A stretch of 64,000 bases of DNA from Linderina pennispora (lineage: Eukaryota > Kickxellomycota > Kickxellomycetes > Kickxellales > Kickxellaceae). Shown here one piece after another: positions 1 to 11,242 of this stretch. Location of the stretch: NCBI RefSeq assembly GCF_002104995.1, contig NW_024468254.1, positions 496,001-560,000 of the forward strand, given 5' to 3'. Made by a program: the position numbers and the translations under genes. The notes under the pieces are model-generated. The model was not told where the DNA came from and did no database searches. It worked only from the letters and a program-made list of their open reading frames with translations. Positions within the stretch are counted from its first letter, which is position 1, and each line of letters starts with the position of its first letter.

Positions 1-3000
1 TACCCGCGCGGCCCTTGCTGCCACTGCCACCGCCGCTGAGGTTCTCCAGCGATGCTGTGAACGCACGCATACGGCCCAGAGGGTGCGGCTGCGGCAGGGA
101 CTCGGACAGCGGCTGCATAGCTCCCGCAGCCGACAGCGGTGCAAAATACTTTGGCATCTGCCCTGCCGTTCCTGCCCGCGGTACAGGAACCGGCGAAGTC
201 TGGTTAGCGCCCAGCGGGGCCGAGAACGGGCCATGTCCTGCATCGGTGCGCTTGGCCGGAATGCTGACGCGCATTGGCTGCTGTGGCTGCGGCCAGGCTG
301 CGCGCGGCTGCTCAACGACGGCGATTGAGTTGGGCCGAGGCTGCATTTGTCCAGTAGCCCGCGGTCTGACAGGGGTCTGTGGCAAGGGGTGCTGGGCAAT
401 GGACTGGCCCATGGGCGCCCGGTGCTGCTGCGGCCCCACCTCCTGGGTCTCGTCAGTCTCCCACCCCGAGTCTCCGCCTCCAGCGACAAACGACTGGGCT
501 TTTGGCCGGTGCGGAATGTCATACACGCTCATTACCCCATCAAACCCATCGGTGACGGCATTCAAGCGCAGAATCGACGAGCTGATCTTGGCCATATTCA
601 GCGAGCTGCTGGACGAGCCAAATGCGCTATCGGCACGCGACTTGATCGAGCCAAACACATCCGGCATACTGGGCATGTTTATGGCCGCCGCAGTCTTTGC
701 GGATCTGCCAGAGCCGTTGCTGACACGACGTGCACGCAGGCGCAGGTTCGGCGAGCGGCTCTCGAAGCGCTTCGACGACTTGCGGTTCGCTGGGAACAGG
801 AAGCGCGACATGCGCATCGACGAGCACGGCTGTAGCTTGGGCGCGCATGCATCGTGGCACCGGATCTTGCAGGAAGAGCACTGGATAAAGGCGCCCGTCA
901 ATGCCTTGTGGCAAATCTGGCAGGTCGCCTGTGCGTCACAGAGGATCGTGCGCAGCCGGTGCTGCTTGACACGGGGCCCTTGGAATGTCGTCGGCGACAT
1001 ATCTGTCTCATCGCCGCTCTGGATCGATGCTGTGTCGCTGAGCGTGTCCTCAAAATCCATGATGCTGCCTGGCCGTGGCAGAGTGTCTGGGTAGTAGTCG
1101 CTCTCCTTGCCAATGGTACCAGTCGGCGTTTCCAGCAACAGCGACCGCTCCTCTTCTAGAGAAGGCGGATGGCTTGTATCCACAACCAGCGTATCGGATG
1201 GCCGCAGGGTCCTGGGCTCCATCTGCTCGTCAACATCCGACGAGTCACTGCCCTCCTCCTCATCGCCCTCATCGTCGTCATCGTCATCGTCATCATCGTC
1301 ATCAAGCTCTTTGATCGTCTCCGGGACGTCGATATCACCGCCATGCCTATTCATCATCGGATGCTTGTTTAGCACTGCCGCATTAAACGTAGGGTAGTCC
1401 AGGTCCGCCAGCTTGTTGGCCATGACAGCAGTCATTTTGCGGCTGCATGTCCGACGCAGCATCTTCATCTCGCGGCGGTTCGAGCGATACTGCGCAGTCC
1501 ACTTGTGCTCCATCAACTGCGGGGCAGTGGGCCGCTCCTTCGGGTCTTTCTTGAAGCACTGCATCAAAAAGTCCTTGAGCTCTTCGGAGATACCCTCGGG
1601 AATCGGCGGGAGTTCGTCCTCAACGATGCGGTACATAGCCTGCATCTGCATCAAATCGGCATAGGGAGGCTTGCCAGTCAGCAGCTCGATGATTGTGCAC
1701 CCAAGACTCCAGATATCCGATGCCCGGCAGGCGCCATCCAGCATGATGATTTCAGGCGCCATCCAGTATGGTGTGCCAGCAACAACCGACTCGTCGCCAG
1801 GCTTGCGCAGCTTCAGATTCAGCGACACACCGAAATCTGTTAGTTTGGTGTTGCCCTTCTTTGTAGTCAGGATATTGCACGCCTTCAGGTCGCAGTGCAC
1901 CACATCGCGCGCGTGCAGATAGGACAGACCCTGGATAATCTTTACCACGTAGGCCAGCACCAGCTTCTCAGGGAAAGAGCCAAATGACTTGAGCGTAGCG
2001 CTCAGCGACCCGTTCTCGACGTACTCCATGACCAGGTTCAAGTGCGTGTCGGTCTTGACAAAGCCATGATAGCGCACAATGCGCGGGCTCGACAGCGACT
2101 TTAGCAGGTCAACCTCACCCATGACGTCCTCCATATCATCCGCATTCTGCCCTTCTATCGATATTTGCTTGACAGCGACCATCTGCCCGGTCTCCAGGTC
2201 CAGCGCTCGGTACACGGCGCCAAACTGTCCACGTCCAATGCAGTTGCCGAGCTGGTAGTTTGTCAGACGCTGTGCTGCCTCCGAGTATACTGTCAGCCGC
2301 TCCTTTTGCGGCTCACTGCCGTTAGCGCGCCTGCGTGGCCGTGGCACTGGCGCCGGCAGGTCGGTGTCGTCGGACTGCTGTTTGTCAGGCATATCTGGCG
2401 CGTCATTTGGATTCCGTGTCAGTGTGTCCATCGCCTGATCGTTGTCTTCGTTTGGCGGCGGCGACGACCTCTCCTCGCTGGCAGCAGGCTCAGCTAGAAC
2501 CGATGGGTCAGGTACATCGGACCGCACCAGAGTCTTGGAAAGATTGGCCACGCGCTCCTTGCGTGCTCCAGACGGCTTCCGCGATGGCTGCTGCCGGCCT
2601 GCGCCACCAGCCTGCGGTTCCGAGGGCACGCGCCCAACCTGCCCGTTTCCGGAAACAGGTTCAACAATGGCCAAATTCTTGCTAACATTTTTTGTTTGCG
2701 CTCGGCTGTTGTTCGATGCACGGCCAATAGCTGCTGAAGTGGGCCTGATGGTCTCGGCAAGGAACAGAGTCGTTGCGCTGCGCCGCTTTGACCGTCGCCG
2801 GTCGGTACGCATCCTGCGGGAGTCAGCATGCACATGGGTGGCTGTAGGTTTCGCATGTGCTGTGGCCTTTGCTTGTGGAATATCGAGCTTGGAGCGCAGT
2901 GCTGGCCCGCTCTTTTGCGCATTCTTTGCGTCCCGTGGACTGAACAGTGCTGGCCGCATGCCCAGTGTCGCTGTTGAGTTCCATGCGTCGCTGGACGACC

Positions 3001-3636
3001 GCTGTGTCAAGTCAACCGACTTGCGGTGTGAATTGAGCGGGATGCCGGCCACCACGCGCGCAATGGTCAACAGCGTCATGATGACCCGCGGCATGTTTTT
3101 GGCCTCGTATAGGTCCACGGTCTGGAACAGGTCTGTGCTTTGTAAGCCCAGCTTGCCAGCCGCCTCCAAAAAGTTGCTGATGTTTTCCATCTACAGAGGA
3201 TCCACAATGGATTGCGAAAGGGTCAGTAATGGACAATGGTTTGGGGAGTGTGTGTAAAAAGGTTGTATCCTTGTGCCATGGTAGCGCAAATCCCCTGCTA
3301 TACGATGACCGGTCTGGTCATGTCGTAACAAAATAAAAGCCAGACCAGACACAGCTTTCTTCACGGTCTTACCTGTGCGAACGGCAGGCTCTTTGTGTTG
3401 ATGCGCTTGACAACACCGGGGCATAGCGCATTGATGAGCTGGCATAGCACGACGCCGTCTCGCAAGCTGTCGTTCAATGCCGCAGCGTCAAGCTCTATTC
3501 CTAGCACTGCATGGATGAACTGCACTGCTGCGTCGTCGTTACGCGTCCGCTGCTCGGCCTTCAGCTGCCCCAGCAGCTGCTCAGGCCGGAAGTCTGTCAG
3601 CTGCGGAGTAGCCTTACTTGTCAGGACTTTCGACAT
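1..3636 (-). CDS. CH domain-protein kinase-C1 domain protein, Cdc7/SepH/MAP3K-epsilon-like (C-terminus beyond window)
   Basis: Exon 1 is 3636-3373 and exon 2 runs from 3190 off the window edge; the 182-nt intron has GTAAG/TAG ends in phase 0. Across the splice a calponin-type CH domain forms (about residues 20-137, with MENISNFL and DLFQTVDLYE). A Ser/Thr kinase domain follows at about 395-650 with IGRGQFGAVY, VAVK, HCDLKACN, DFG and GTPYWMAPE. HCDLKA and the SDIWSLGCT/PPY context match the family of S. pombe Cdc7, Aspergillus SepH, budding yeast Cdc15 and plant MAP3K-epsilon, which act in septation and mitotic exit. An Asp/Glu-rich run comes next, then a C1 zinc finger at about 835-885 (H-x12-C-x2-C and HDAC). 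At least about 1150 residues are visible. The kinase call is firm. The septation role is inferred, and a CH domain is not typical of these kinases as I know them. Confidence 0.88.
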
Positions 3637-4211
3637 TTGGTTTATGTGCAGCGCGCGTCTGAAATGCAGCGTGCGCAAAGTAGACGTATGCAGATATTAG
3701 CCACTAATGCACGTCGCCACTTTTAGTTTAGGGGTAGGGTGTTGGTAGAATACAAAAAATAGGGCTGGAGTTTTGTCGGTGAAGGAAAGGACTAAACAAG
3801 ACGTGTCGCGTAGAGTATAAAAATTAGGGAGCAGTGACGCTTTGTACAAAAGAGAGGCAAAAAGGGACTAGCTAACAGGCTCTCTCTGGATTACCGCTAT
3901 TTCAATTCCTGAATAGGCACGCCTGCGAGCCTGGCTCGCTTTGCAGCTGCCAATAGTGCGCATATGTGTGCATCGCCATTCCTAATTCTGGCTGTTCCTG
4001 GTCCGGTCCAGTATTTAATCACCCGATCAGGGGCATGGAGTTGCTTGGATCACCGAAGCTAGGTATGGATAGCTCCAGCCCGTCAGCAACCGACCAGCAG
4101 CTACATCGCTAGACACCAGCCAAGAACAGTGCTTAGGCTGCAGGACATACCCACTGGGTAGCATGGCAGTCCCCCTTCTTCGTTCCATTTGCCTCAACAT
4201 TCATTCCAGCC
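3637..4211. other. Intergenic, upstream of the CH-kinase gene
   Basis: Non-coding by inspection. It is the likely promoter and leader of the minus-strand kinase gene. An A/T-rich TATAAAAAT lies on the plus strand near 3817, but no plus-strand gene starts close enough to use it. No repeat or RNA gene was seen. Confidence 0.5.
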
Positions 4212-5559
4212 ATGGAGCTTTGCACTCCAAACACCCCTGAGCCTGTGCTTGAAAATATTCTTCAGTATGTGGTGAGCAGCAATATAATGAGGTGTCTTCA
4301 TGGTGGATATATTCTCTATTCTCCAAAATGTGAATGTCAAAATCATCTGCCCATGGAGGCGTGCAGGTACTGGTGTGGCTATACGAGGACGCTAATCTAC
4401 ATTGAGGGATTCCAGTGTCCAGCCCAGTCTAGTGATTGCAAGTCATGCAAGAAGGAGGATGTGCGTAGCGACAATGGCACAGTCAGTGAGACGAGCTCGA
4501 TTCCCAAAGTGAGGAGCATGGTGATATACAGGTGCTTGGAAGATATCTTCAGCTCATTGACTCCAAACGGCGACACAGCTGCTCAGTTTGGTAGAGTTGT
4601 ATTTCCATACGCTACTTCCGCTACCGTTGGAGTGTGTCTTCAAGTTTCACATCCTTGCTTCGGAAGCAGCACCTCAAGTGACAGAGGCAATAATTTAAAC
4701 ATCACCTCCTGGAGTACTGTTCCCAATGCCTGAAATGCTCAAATTCCCATCGTCATATCCATTTGCAAATGGCGCTGTATTCAGAAGCAACGCAGAGACA
4801 TTTCGTCATATTGACTTTGCAGCTGATCAAGACGCCCTTAACGGTCTGATCAACAAGGGTATGTTTGACATTGGCAGTCACCCTGCATTACAGAGTATTG
4901 GTAGAGACGCTCATAGCTCTGATGCTCCGCATTCCTGGGAGACTCTAGGAAAACTATTTTATTCTAGGAGAGATACTATGAGTGTTGTGCTTCTTTATGC
5001 GACATCTACCCGTACAACTATGAGTGTGGAGACTGTCCCAATTCTTGCTCCGTTGCTTCGCGTGCTTGATGCCAGAAGCCTCCATTTTGACATTTTTCAT
5101 GCTGCGATGCTTATCAAACTCCTACCATATCTTCGCCTCACGATTGAATCAGGACCACATCCAGGCACTTGTTTTGATAACACCAGATGCTTTATCTGTG
5201 ACAGTGATAAACATTGGCCGCCACAGGATACTAACGCTGTTAGCTCTATAGTGCCTGGCACTATGACGTCAAAGAATGCCTTGACAAGCGTGGGGCTGTT
5301 TGCCATGCATGCTGGCTGTGTATGCTCGGACATGGGGTTTATGGTCCAGAGCAGCGCTTGCCTTTTCCCGCTATCCCACCAGCTTTGTATTCTCAATCTC
5401 TGTGTAAATGATGGCTATATCCACACGGCTGAGGGGAAATCCCCTTCCTGCTATCAGCACTTTGCCCTAGCCTCAAGCACGTTGAATTCAGTGGCGGACC
5501 AGACCTGGCATGGATCAAGGCACCCAGGATTCAGCAGCACAAGCTTTTCCAAGCCCTGA
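4212..5559 (+). pseudogene. Probable frameshifted F-box/LRR-like gene
   Basis: Two overlapping plus-strand reading frames, 4212-4733 (173 aa) and 4726-5559 (277 aa), sit head to tail in different frames. The first starts like an F-box-type N-terminus (EPVLENILQYVV). The second contains YPFANGAVFRSNAETF followed by DQDALNGLI and SHPALQSI, which resembles a lineage-expanded LRR-like hypothetical family of Kickxellales, recalled from memory and not searched. The second frame stays open upstream only to about 4699, so the pieces look like one ancestral gene interrupted by a frameshift near 4700-4733. An unannotated intron or two separate short genes remain possible. Cysteines and leucines are plentiful but no catalytic motif is visible. 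Confidence 0.45.
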
Positions 5560-6677
5560 TTGAGCCAGCTCTGGTGGCAAGGCAGTGGCATGTTGGTAGT
5601 GGCATGTCTTTAGCAAATGTAGTTTCAAATACCAGCATCTTTTTAAATATGCAGTAGCAGTAAATTATCGCTGACTTTTGGACAATACTTCCCCCCTTTC
5701 TCCATCCTCGAATCCCATGGTCTGACTATGGAGTTGCAACTTGTTCTGGGCAATCGTATTCTGGCTCTGGGAGGCGCTCCTTCGGTGACGCTGGCCGGCT
5801 TGCGGAGTTAGCACGATGAGTTACACACACCAGCTGCTTGGGCCATGCTTATTTTTCTGGCTGAGTAGGAGGAACTGGAACAATATCACGCCCCGATATC
5901 CACCTATAGCCAGGGAGATGGATATCGGGCTGGAACTTTGTTCAGCATCGTGCCCAATCTTGTGAAGACTGCACTATAGCACGGCGTCCACATAAAGCCC
6001 ATAGATCTGCACGCAAATCCGCAGACCGAATTGCACCATCGGTCAGGACCAAGAGGCATTAGGACCAAGATGCATTCTGCATATGACATGCAACCTGCGC
6101 GTGCTGTCATCGCGATAGCGTGGCCAGCTAGCAGCCCTGACTCGCCCGAACATTTCACGTTCACACCTTGGAGAGCGGTGGTGGGGAGAGCTGTAGAGAT
6201 TTCCTTTCTGATTCTCTGGATTTTGCTCATCTGTCGCTGCGTCACCAGCGGCCGTGCTTCCTGTGACAATCATGCGTTTTGGATTGCCGTTCGGCCCGTT
6301 TTGGGGTGTAGCAGGCGGAGGATATAATGGACTGATTGTTGATCTCGCAAGCTGGACATGGTGCCGGTGCGGCTTGGGAGAATAGCGTTCAAGCAAGTTT
6401 GGAGGGGAAAGTATAAAAGGCCGTCCGTGCGGCGGCCCCCTCGCCTTATCGATCTCGTCACCAGTTCCCTCCCCAAAACCTCCTCTTCACTTCCACCCAA
6501 CTTTTCTGTCGCTTTGTAAACAGCACAGCTTCCGAATCCTGTACTAGGGCCAGAGTGGGACGTTTTCTTCTTCTCGAACCTGTTCTATTGCTTTTTAATC
6601 AGTCTCGTTCGTTTTTCATCTCTGCAATCCACTGGCTTTTCATTAATTTTTTGCTTCGTCTTATCTAAAAACGATAC
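5560..6677. other. Intergenic, promoter and leader of the SulP gene
   Basis: About 1.1 kb without a convincing gene. Its last 260 bases hold a TATA box at 6412-6418 and a pyrimidine-rich leader with no ATG before the SulP start. The short frames around 5900-6400 overlap on both strands and look like chance. Confidence 0.6.
6412..6418 (+). promoter_or_regulatory. TATA box of the SulP transporter gene
   Basis: TATAAAA followed by GG, 266 bp upstream of the ATG at 6678. The intervening C/T-rich leader contains no ATG, as expected for the transcript's 5' UTR. Confidence 0.6.
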
Positions 6678-9600
6678 ATGCCTAACTTTCCAAGACGGCG
6701 TAGCACAGTCGGTGGCGGTGCTGATGCCAGGAGCGGCGAGCACGACATTGAGCTTGGTTCGTCAGTGCAGAGCGACGCATCTCATCTGGCGCCAACCGAT
6801 TTCACACGGCGCGGCATCGGCACACGGTCGATCTACGGAGTCCCAATGGCGGCCAACCGTCCCAACGTGGACCCAGCAAGCACGCAGTACTCGCAGACAT
6901 CCGGGTCGATCCGCGACCGCACGATGCTTCTGAGCAACCTCGAGCTGCACCCTAACCTGCGCGAGTCGATTCCCGGGCGGCGCGGCGGGTCAATAACGTT
7001 TGGTGACGCCATGGGGGGCATCAGCCGGCGCAGCAGCACGGACGACCGGGCGTCAATCGAGCAGATTCTGGCGGAGGCGCGTCCTGGGACGGGCAACTTG
7101 GCGCAGATGCTGAGGGAGCGGTCGCCGCCGGCGCTGCTGCCTGCCAACGCAATGCGGATGGAAGAGGATGGCCGGCTTCCTCCGATCGATCCCAACTACT
7201 GGGGGGACGCTGCTGAGCGCGTGCCGAAGAATGCGAAGATGCCGCAGCGTGCATCCGTGGGCATTGTGCCACCACCATCGGCTCGTTACGGAAGCGTTGG
7301 CACGCAGTCGAGGCACGAGGCGACGTCGCCGAAGCTCTCTGCAGCCGACTCAACGGAGCACACACGGCTTCTTTCGCAAGATACGTACCCGTCTGGTGAG
7401 GCCCATGCTGAGGATGGGTTTGCACACATGCAGCGGCGCGGGCATGCGCTGGTGGATCTGATCACCTGGCCGTTGCAGTATATTCCGGCGGTGGTGCTGG
7501 GTCTGATTTTGAATGTTCTCGACGGCCTGTCGTACGGCCTGATTGCGTTCCCGGTGTCGCTTCCAGTGTTTGACAAGTTTGGGCCGATCGGATTCTCGAT
7601 GTTCATGCTGAGCACGGCGGTGTCTCAGTTTGTGTTTTCTTCAGGCGCCAGTGGGTTCCGCGGTGCTAACGGGTGCATGCTGGTTGAGGCAATCCCGTTT
7701 TTGTACGCCATGTGCGACGTCGTTGTCGGCAACATCAGCGCGGACCAGCCGGAGCGAATCGTAGCCACGACGCTGGTCAGCTACGCGATCAGCTCGATCA
7801 TAACTGGAGCAGTGTTCTTCTTGCTGGGCCTGTTGAAGCTTGGGTCGCTGGTAGACTTCTTCCCCCGGCATATCTTGGTCGGGTGCATTGGCGGCGTTGG
7901 GTACTTCCTGTTCCAGACTGGCATAGAGGTGACCTCGCACCTGAAGCTGACGCTGTCGTGGGAGGTGATCAAGGAGCTGTTCGTGGTGCCGAACACGCTG
8001 GGTTTGTGGACCAGCAGTCTGGGCGTGGCGATCTTGCTGCGTGTGCTCAACCACCGGTTCACCACCCCGCTGTTCGTGCCGCTGTTTTTCATGTTTGTTC
8101 CGGTAGTGTTCTACGGCATCGCCTCGGCCCTGGGCCTGCCGATGGACTTGCTGCGGGAGACAGGGTGGGTGTTCCAGATGCCTGACGCTGGAGTACCGTT
8201 CTACCACTTCTACACGCTGTTCGACTTTGGCAACACAGACTGGTACACGGTCTGGCTGACGGTGCCAACGATGCTGGGACTAGCGTTCTTCAGCATCCTG
8301 CATGTGCCGATCAATGTTCCGGCGCTTGCAGTCTCGACGAATGCCGACAAGGTGGACACCAACCGCGAGCTGGTGGCACACGGAATCTCAAACTGCCTGT
8401 CTGGCCTGCTGGGATCGTTCCAAAACTACCTGGTGTATTCGAACAGCCTGCTGTTTATTCGGTCGGGCGGCGACAGCAACTTGGCGGGGATGATGCTGGG
8501 AGTGGGAACGGTGGGTATTTTCTTTGCAGGACCCACGATTATCGGGTACATCCCGACGATGGTGGTGGGAGCGCTGATCTTCCATCTTGGGCTGGAGCTG
8601 ATGAAGGAGGCAATGGTCGACACGATCGGTGTGGTCAACCGCATCGAGTATGCGACGATCGTCCTGATTGTGGTGGCAATGGCAGGGATCGGGTTCAACG
8701 AGGGCATCTTCCTGGGCATTCTCCTGGCGTGCTTCTTCTTTATTCTGCTGTACAGCCGGCGGTCGGCGCTGCGCAAGGCGTACACGGGCTCGGCGGTGCG
8801 CAGCACGGTGCGGCGGCTGTACCGGCAGCGGCATTTCCTGGACGAGGTGTGCCAGCAGATCCAGGTGATGCGGCTGCAAGGGTTCATGTTCTTTGGCACG
8901 ATCAATGGGGTGGAGGCGTATATCCGTAAGCTGCTGGACCAGCGGCAGTGGGAGGAGAACCCGATCCGGTTCCTGGTGCTTGATTTTGCGCTGGTGACGG
9001 GGATGGACTTTAGCGCGGCGGAGGCGTTTATCCGCGTGCGGCGGCTGCTCGAGTCGCGCGAGATCTACATGGTGATTGCGGGCGTAGCGCAGGCGTCGGA
9101 GGTGGGACAGGCGCTGCGAGTGGCGGGAGTGTGGAGCGACGATGTGTCGGAGTATGTGCAGACGTCGCCATCGCTGAACGAGGCGCTAGAGTGGTGCGAG
9201 AACGTGCTGCTGCAGTACTACTACATGCATCAGGCAGCGATGGGCGGCGGGGATGTACCAGCGGTCTACTCGTTTGTAACGGCGCCGGGTCCGGAGGAGT
9301 ATGATGTGTACGGCACGTCGCCGCGGCAGGCCATGGTGACCGAGGCGTCGCAGGCGATGATGCGCAAGGACACGCTTGTCAGCAAGGCGGGCGCAGAGCA
9401 GAAGCAGTCGTCGGGGGCTGGGACGCCCCGCAACGCAGTCAAGCCAGCGCCAGCGCTCCCACTGCTGATGCAGGCGTTCCAGGATCTGGAGACAGACCAG
9501 TCGCTGGAGGAGGTGCTGGAGTTTATCGCGCCGCACTTCCAGCGCAAGCGGGTGGGGCCGCACCACCACGTGTGGGTGGCCGACACGGCGCCAGCGGGCA

Positions 9601-9902
9601 TGTATGTGGTGGAGGCGGGCACGCTGCGGGTGTATGTTGACATAGACACGGAAAAGACGGAGGCGATCGAGTCGATTCTGCCAGGGACGACACTGGGCGA
9701 GCTGGCGCTGGTGACGGGGCGGAACTACTCGACGACGGTGGTGACAGACGGCGACGTGACGCTGTGGGAGCTGTCGAAGCGAAAGTTCGACGAGCTGTGC
9801 GTGCAGGATCCGGCAAAGATGCTGGCGTTTACGAGGCTGGCGCTGGCATACTCGGCGCAGGGCATGAGCACGATCACGGCATATGCGTTCACCGCGCAGT
9901 GA
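6678..9902 (+). CDS. SulP-family transporter with STAS and cyclic-nucleotide-binding-like domains (Vsb1/SPAC24H6.11c-like)
   Basis: Single-exon 1074-aa membrane protein. A hydrophilic Ser/Arg-rich N-tail (1-250) precedes about ten or more hydrophobic segments at 255-690 of the SLC26/SulP type (VLGLILNVLDGLSYG, GCMLVEAIPFLY, ALAVSTNADKVDTN). A STAS domain follows at about 715-850 and a cNMP-binding fold at about 925-1057 (HFQRKRV, GTLRVYV, LGELALV). This order matches fungal vacuolar SulP proteins such as budding yeast YGR125W (Vsb1, linked to vacuolar basic amino acid storage) and its S. pombe relative. Transport substrate and vacuolar location are inferred from that similarity. The nucleotide-binding pocket looks degenerate because the Pro-Arg of the phosphate-binding cassette is replaced by Tyr-Ser. 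TAF8 follows 138 bp downstream on the same strand. Confidence 0.92.
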   Translation: MPNFPRRRSTVGGGADARSGEHDIELGSSVQSDASHLAPTDFTRRGIGTRSIYGVPMAANRPNVDPASTQYSQTSGSIRDRTMLLSNLELHPNLRESIPGRRGGSITFGDAMGGISRRSSTDDRASIEQILAEARPGTGNLAQMLRERSPPALLPANAMRMEEDGRLPPIDPNYWGDAAERVPKNAKMPQRASVGIVPPPSARYGSVGTQSRHEATSPKLSAADSTEHTRLLSQDTYPSGEAHAEDGFAHMQRRGHALVDLITWPLQYIPAVVLGLILNVLDGLSYGLIAFPVSLPVFDKFGPIGFSMFMLSTAVSQFVFSSGASGFRGANGCMLVEAIPFLYAMCDVVVGNISADQPERIVATTLVSYAISSIITGAVFFLLGLLKLGSLVDFFPRHILVGCIGGVGYFLFQTGIEVTSHLKLTLSWEVIKELFVVPNTLGLWTSSLGVAILLRVLNHRFTTPLFVPLFFMFVPVVFYGIASALGLPMDLLRETGWVFQMPDAGVPFYHFYTLFDFGNTDWYTVWLTVPTMLGLAFFSILHVPINVPALAVSTNADKVDTNRELVAHGISNCLSGLLGSFQNYLVYSNSLLFIRSGGDSNLAGMMLGVGTVGIFFAGPTIIGYIPTMVVGALIFHLGLELMKEAMVDTIGVVNRIEYATIVLIVVAMAGIGFNEGIFLGILLACFFFILLYSRRSALRKAYTGSAVRSTVRRLYRQRHFLDEVCQQIQVMRLQGFMFFGTINGVEAYIRKLLDQRQWEENPIRFLVLDFALVTGMDFSAAEAFIRVRRLLESREIYMVIAGVAQASEVGQALRVAGVWSDDVSEYVQTSPSLNEALEWCENVLLQYYYMHQAAMGGGDVPAVYSFVTAPGPEEYDVYGTSPRQAMVTEASQAMMRKDTLVSKAGAEQKQSSGAGTPRNAVKPAPALPLLMQAFQDLETDQSLEEVLEFIAPHFQRKRVGPHHHVWVADTAPAGMYVVEAGTLRVYVDIDTEKTEAIESILPGTTLGELALVTGRNYSTTVVTDGDVTLWELSKRKFDELCVQDPAKMLAFTRLALAYSAQGMSTITAYAFTAQ

Positions 9903-10040
9903 GAAGGGAAGAAAAAATTGAAGCAGTCTACAAGCATGAAAATCAATTTTTTTTTTTTAATTTTTGGCTGTTCTTTTTCTGTTTCATAAAATTCACAAAA
10001 TTTATTTATTCCTTTGTTGTTGCTCCACTACTCTGACAAA

Positions 10041-11096
10041 ATGCCGCCGACACAAAGTTCAAAGGTCGACCTGGACCAGATAAAGCGGCAGTACATGAAG
10101 CGGGCAGCGACAGTTCTGGTGCGCTCGGCCGGGTACGATTCAACCAGCGGGTTTGCGCTGGACGCCTTGTGCGATGTGGGGATTCTATACATGCAGAGTC
10201 TGTTCACGCAGGCGCATGCGTACGGCGAGCATGCGACACGCACACGGCCGAACATGAACGACGTGGGGCGGGCGCTGGAGCAGCGGCACGTGACAGTCAG
10301 TGCCCTCCTCCAGCACATGGAGCGGGAGCGGCCAGCGCACCAGAGAGCACTGGTCCAGCAGCTGCGCCAGGCAGCCGCACGGCTGGGGACGGAGGGGACA
10401 TATTCGGGCGAATTCTCGTCCGACCGCGCCGAGGCTGTTCTGCGGCAGGTGGTGGAGCACAAGAAGGACAAGATCCGGGCGGCGGCGGCGGCGGCAGAGC
10501 AGGCAGCGCGTGAGCGCGCCGACGCCGAGCGCCAGGCCGCTGAGGCGGCCGCAGAAGAGACGGCGGCAGCTGGCACGGAGCGGACGGTGACGTTTGGCGA
10601 GGACCGGATGATCGAGGATGATGAGGACGAGGACGATGTGTTTGAGACGCCGGCGGAGCCCATGCCGGGCAAAGAAGAGGCCGAGGAGGAGAAGGAGGAG
10701 GAGGCCGAGGAGAGGGATGAGAGCGGCGAGCAGCTGGCGCGGCAGCTGGAGGATATCGACGCGATGCTGCTGCCGGCGCGGCAGCTGCCCGGCCACGTGC
10801 CTGCCCACTGCCCGCGGCTGCCGTGCCCGCACACGTACAAGCGCACGGCGGTGCTGCCGCAGCGGTCGCAGGACGTGTTTGTAATGCGCATGCACAAGGC
10901 GGAGCAGAGCCGGCAGGCCGAGGAGAACCTGCAGCGGCTGGTTGCGCAGAAAACGCAGGCGCAGGAGCACAAGTCGGGCAGGCCGCGCAGCGAGGCGAGG
11001 CAAGGCGGGGCGAGGCAGCGCATCCAGGAGATGTTCCCGGCAGCCAACTTCCGCCATGTGGACAAGCGGGCGCGGCTGAGCAGCCAGACGCTGTGA
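10041..11096 (+). CDS. TAF8: TFIID subunit 8 (TAF8)
   Basis: Single exon, 351 aa, ATG at 10041; the frame upstream has only a TTG. Residues about 10-95 form a bromodomain-associated histone fold (RAATVLVRSAGYDS, ALDALCDVGILYMQSL), the part that pairs with TAF10 in TFIID. An Ala/Glu-rich acidic and coiled-coil-like middle follows. About residues 250-310 match the TAF8 C-terminal domain (PGHVPAHCPRLPCPHTYKRT, then EQSRQAEENLQRL). Known role: nuclear transcription pre-initiation complex assembly, with TAF2 and TAF10 as partners. TAF3 shares the histone fold but lacks the HTYK-type C-terminal block, so TAF8 is preferred. Confidence 0.9.
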   Translation: MPPTQSSKVDLDQIKRQYMKRAATVLVRSAGYDSTSGFALDALCDVGILYMQSLFTQAHAYGEHATRTRPNMNDVGRALEQRHVTVSALLQHMERERPAHQRALVQQLRQAAARLGTEGTYSGEFSSDRAEAVLRQVVEHKKDKIRAAAAAAEQAARERADAERQAAEAAAEETAAAGTERTVTFGEDRMIEDDEDEDDVFETPAEPMPGKEEAEEEKEEEAEERDESGEQLARQLEDIDAMLLPARQLPGHVPAHCPRLPCPHTYKRTAVLPQRSQDVFVMRMHKAEQSRQAEENLQRLVAQKTQAQEHKSGRPRSEARQGGARQRIQEMFPAANFRHVDKRARLSSQTL

Positions 11097-11242
11097 GAGC
11101 CGGAGGGGATGTCTGTGTATATAGTGGGCCGGCTAGGGTGACTTGCCGGACACTTACGGGGTCTATATTCTGCTGCCAGTGCATGTGTGCGCATTAGGAA
11201 AGCTTGAAATATAATGTAGCAAAAACGAAAAATAGACAAGCA

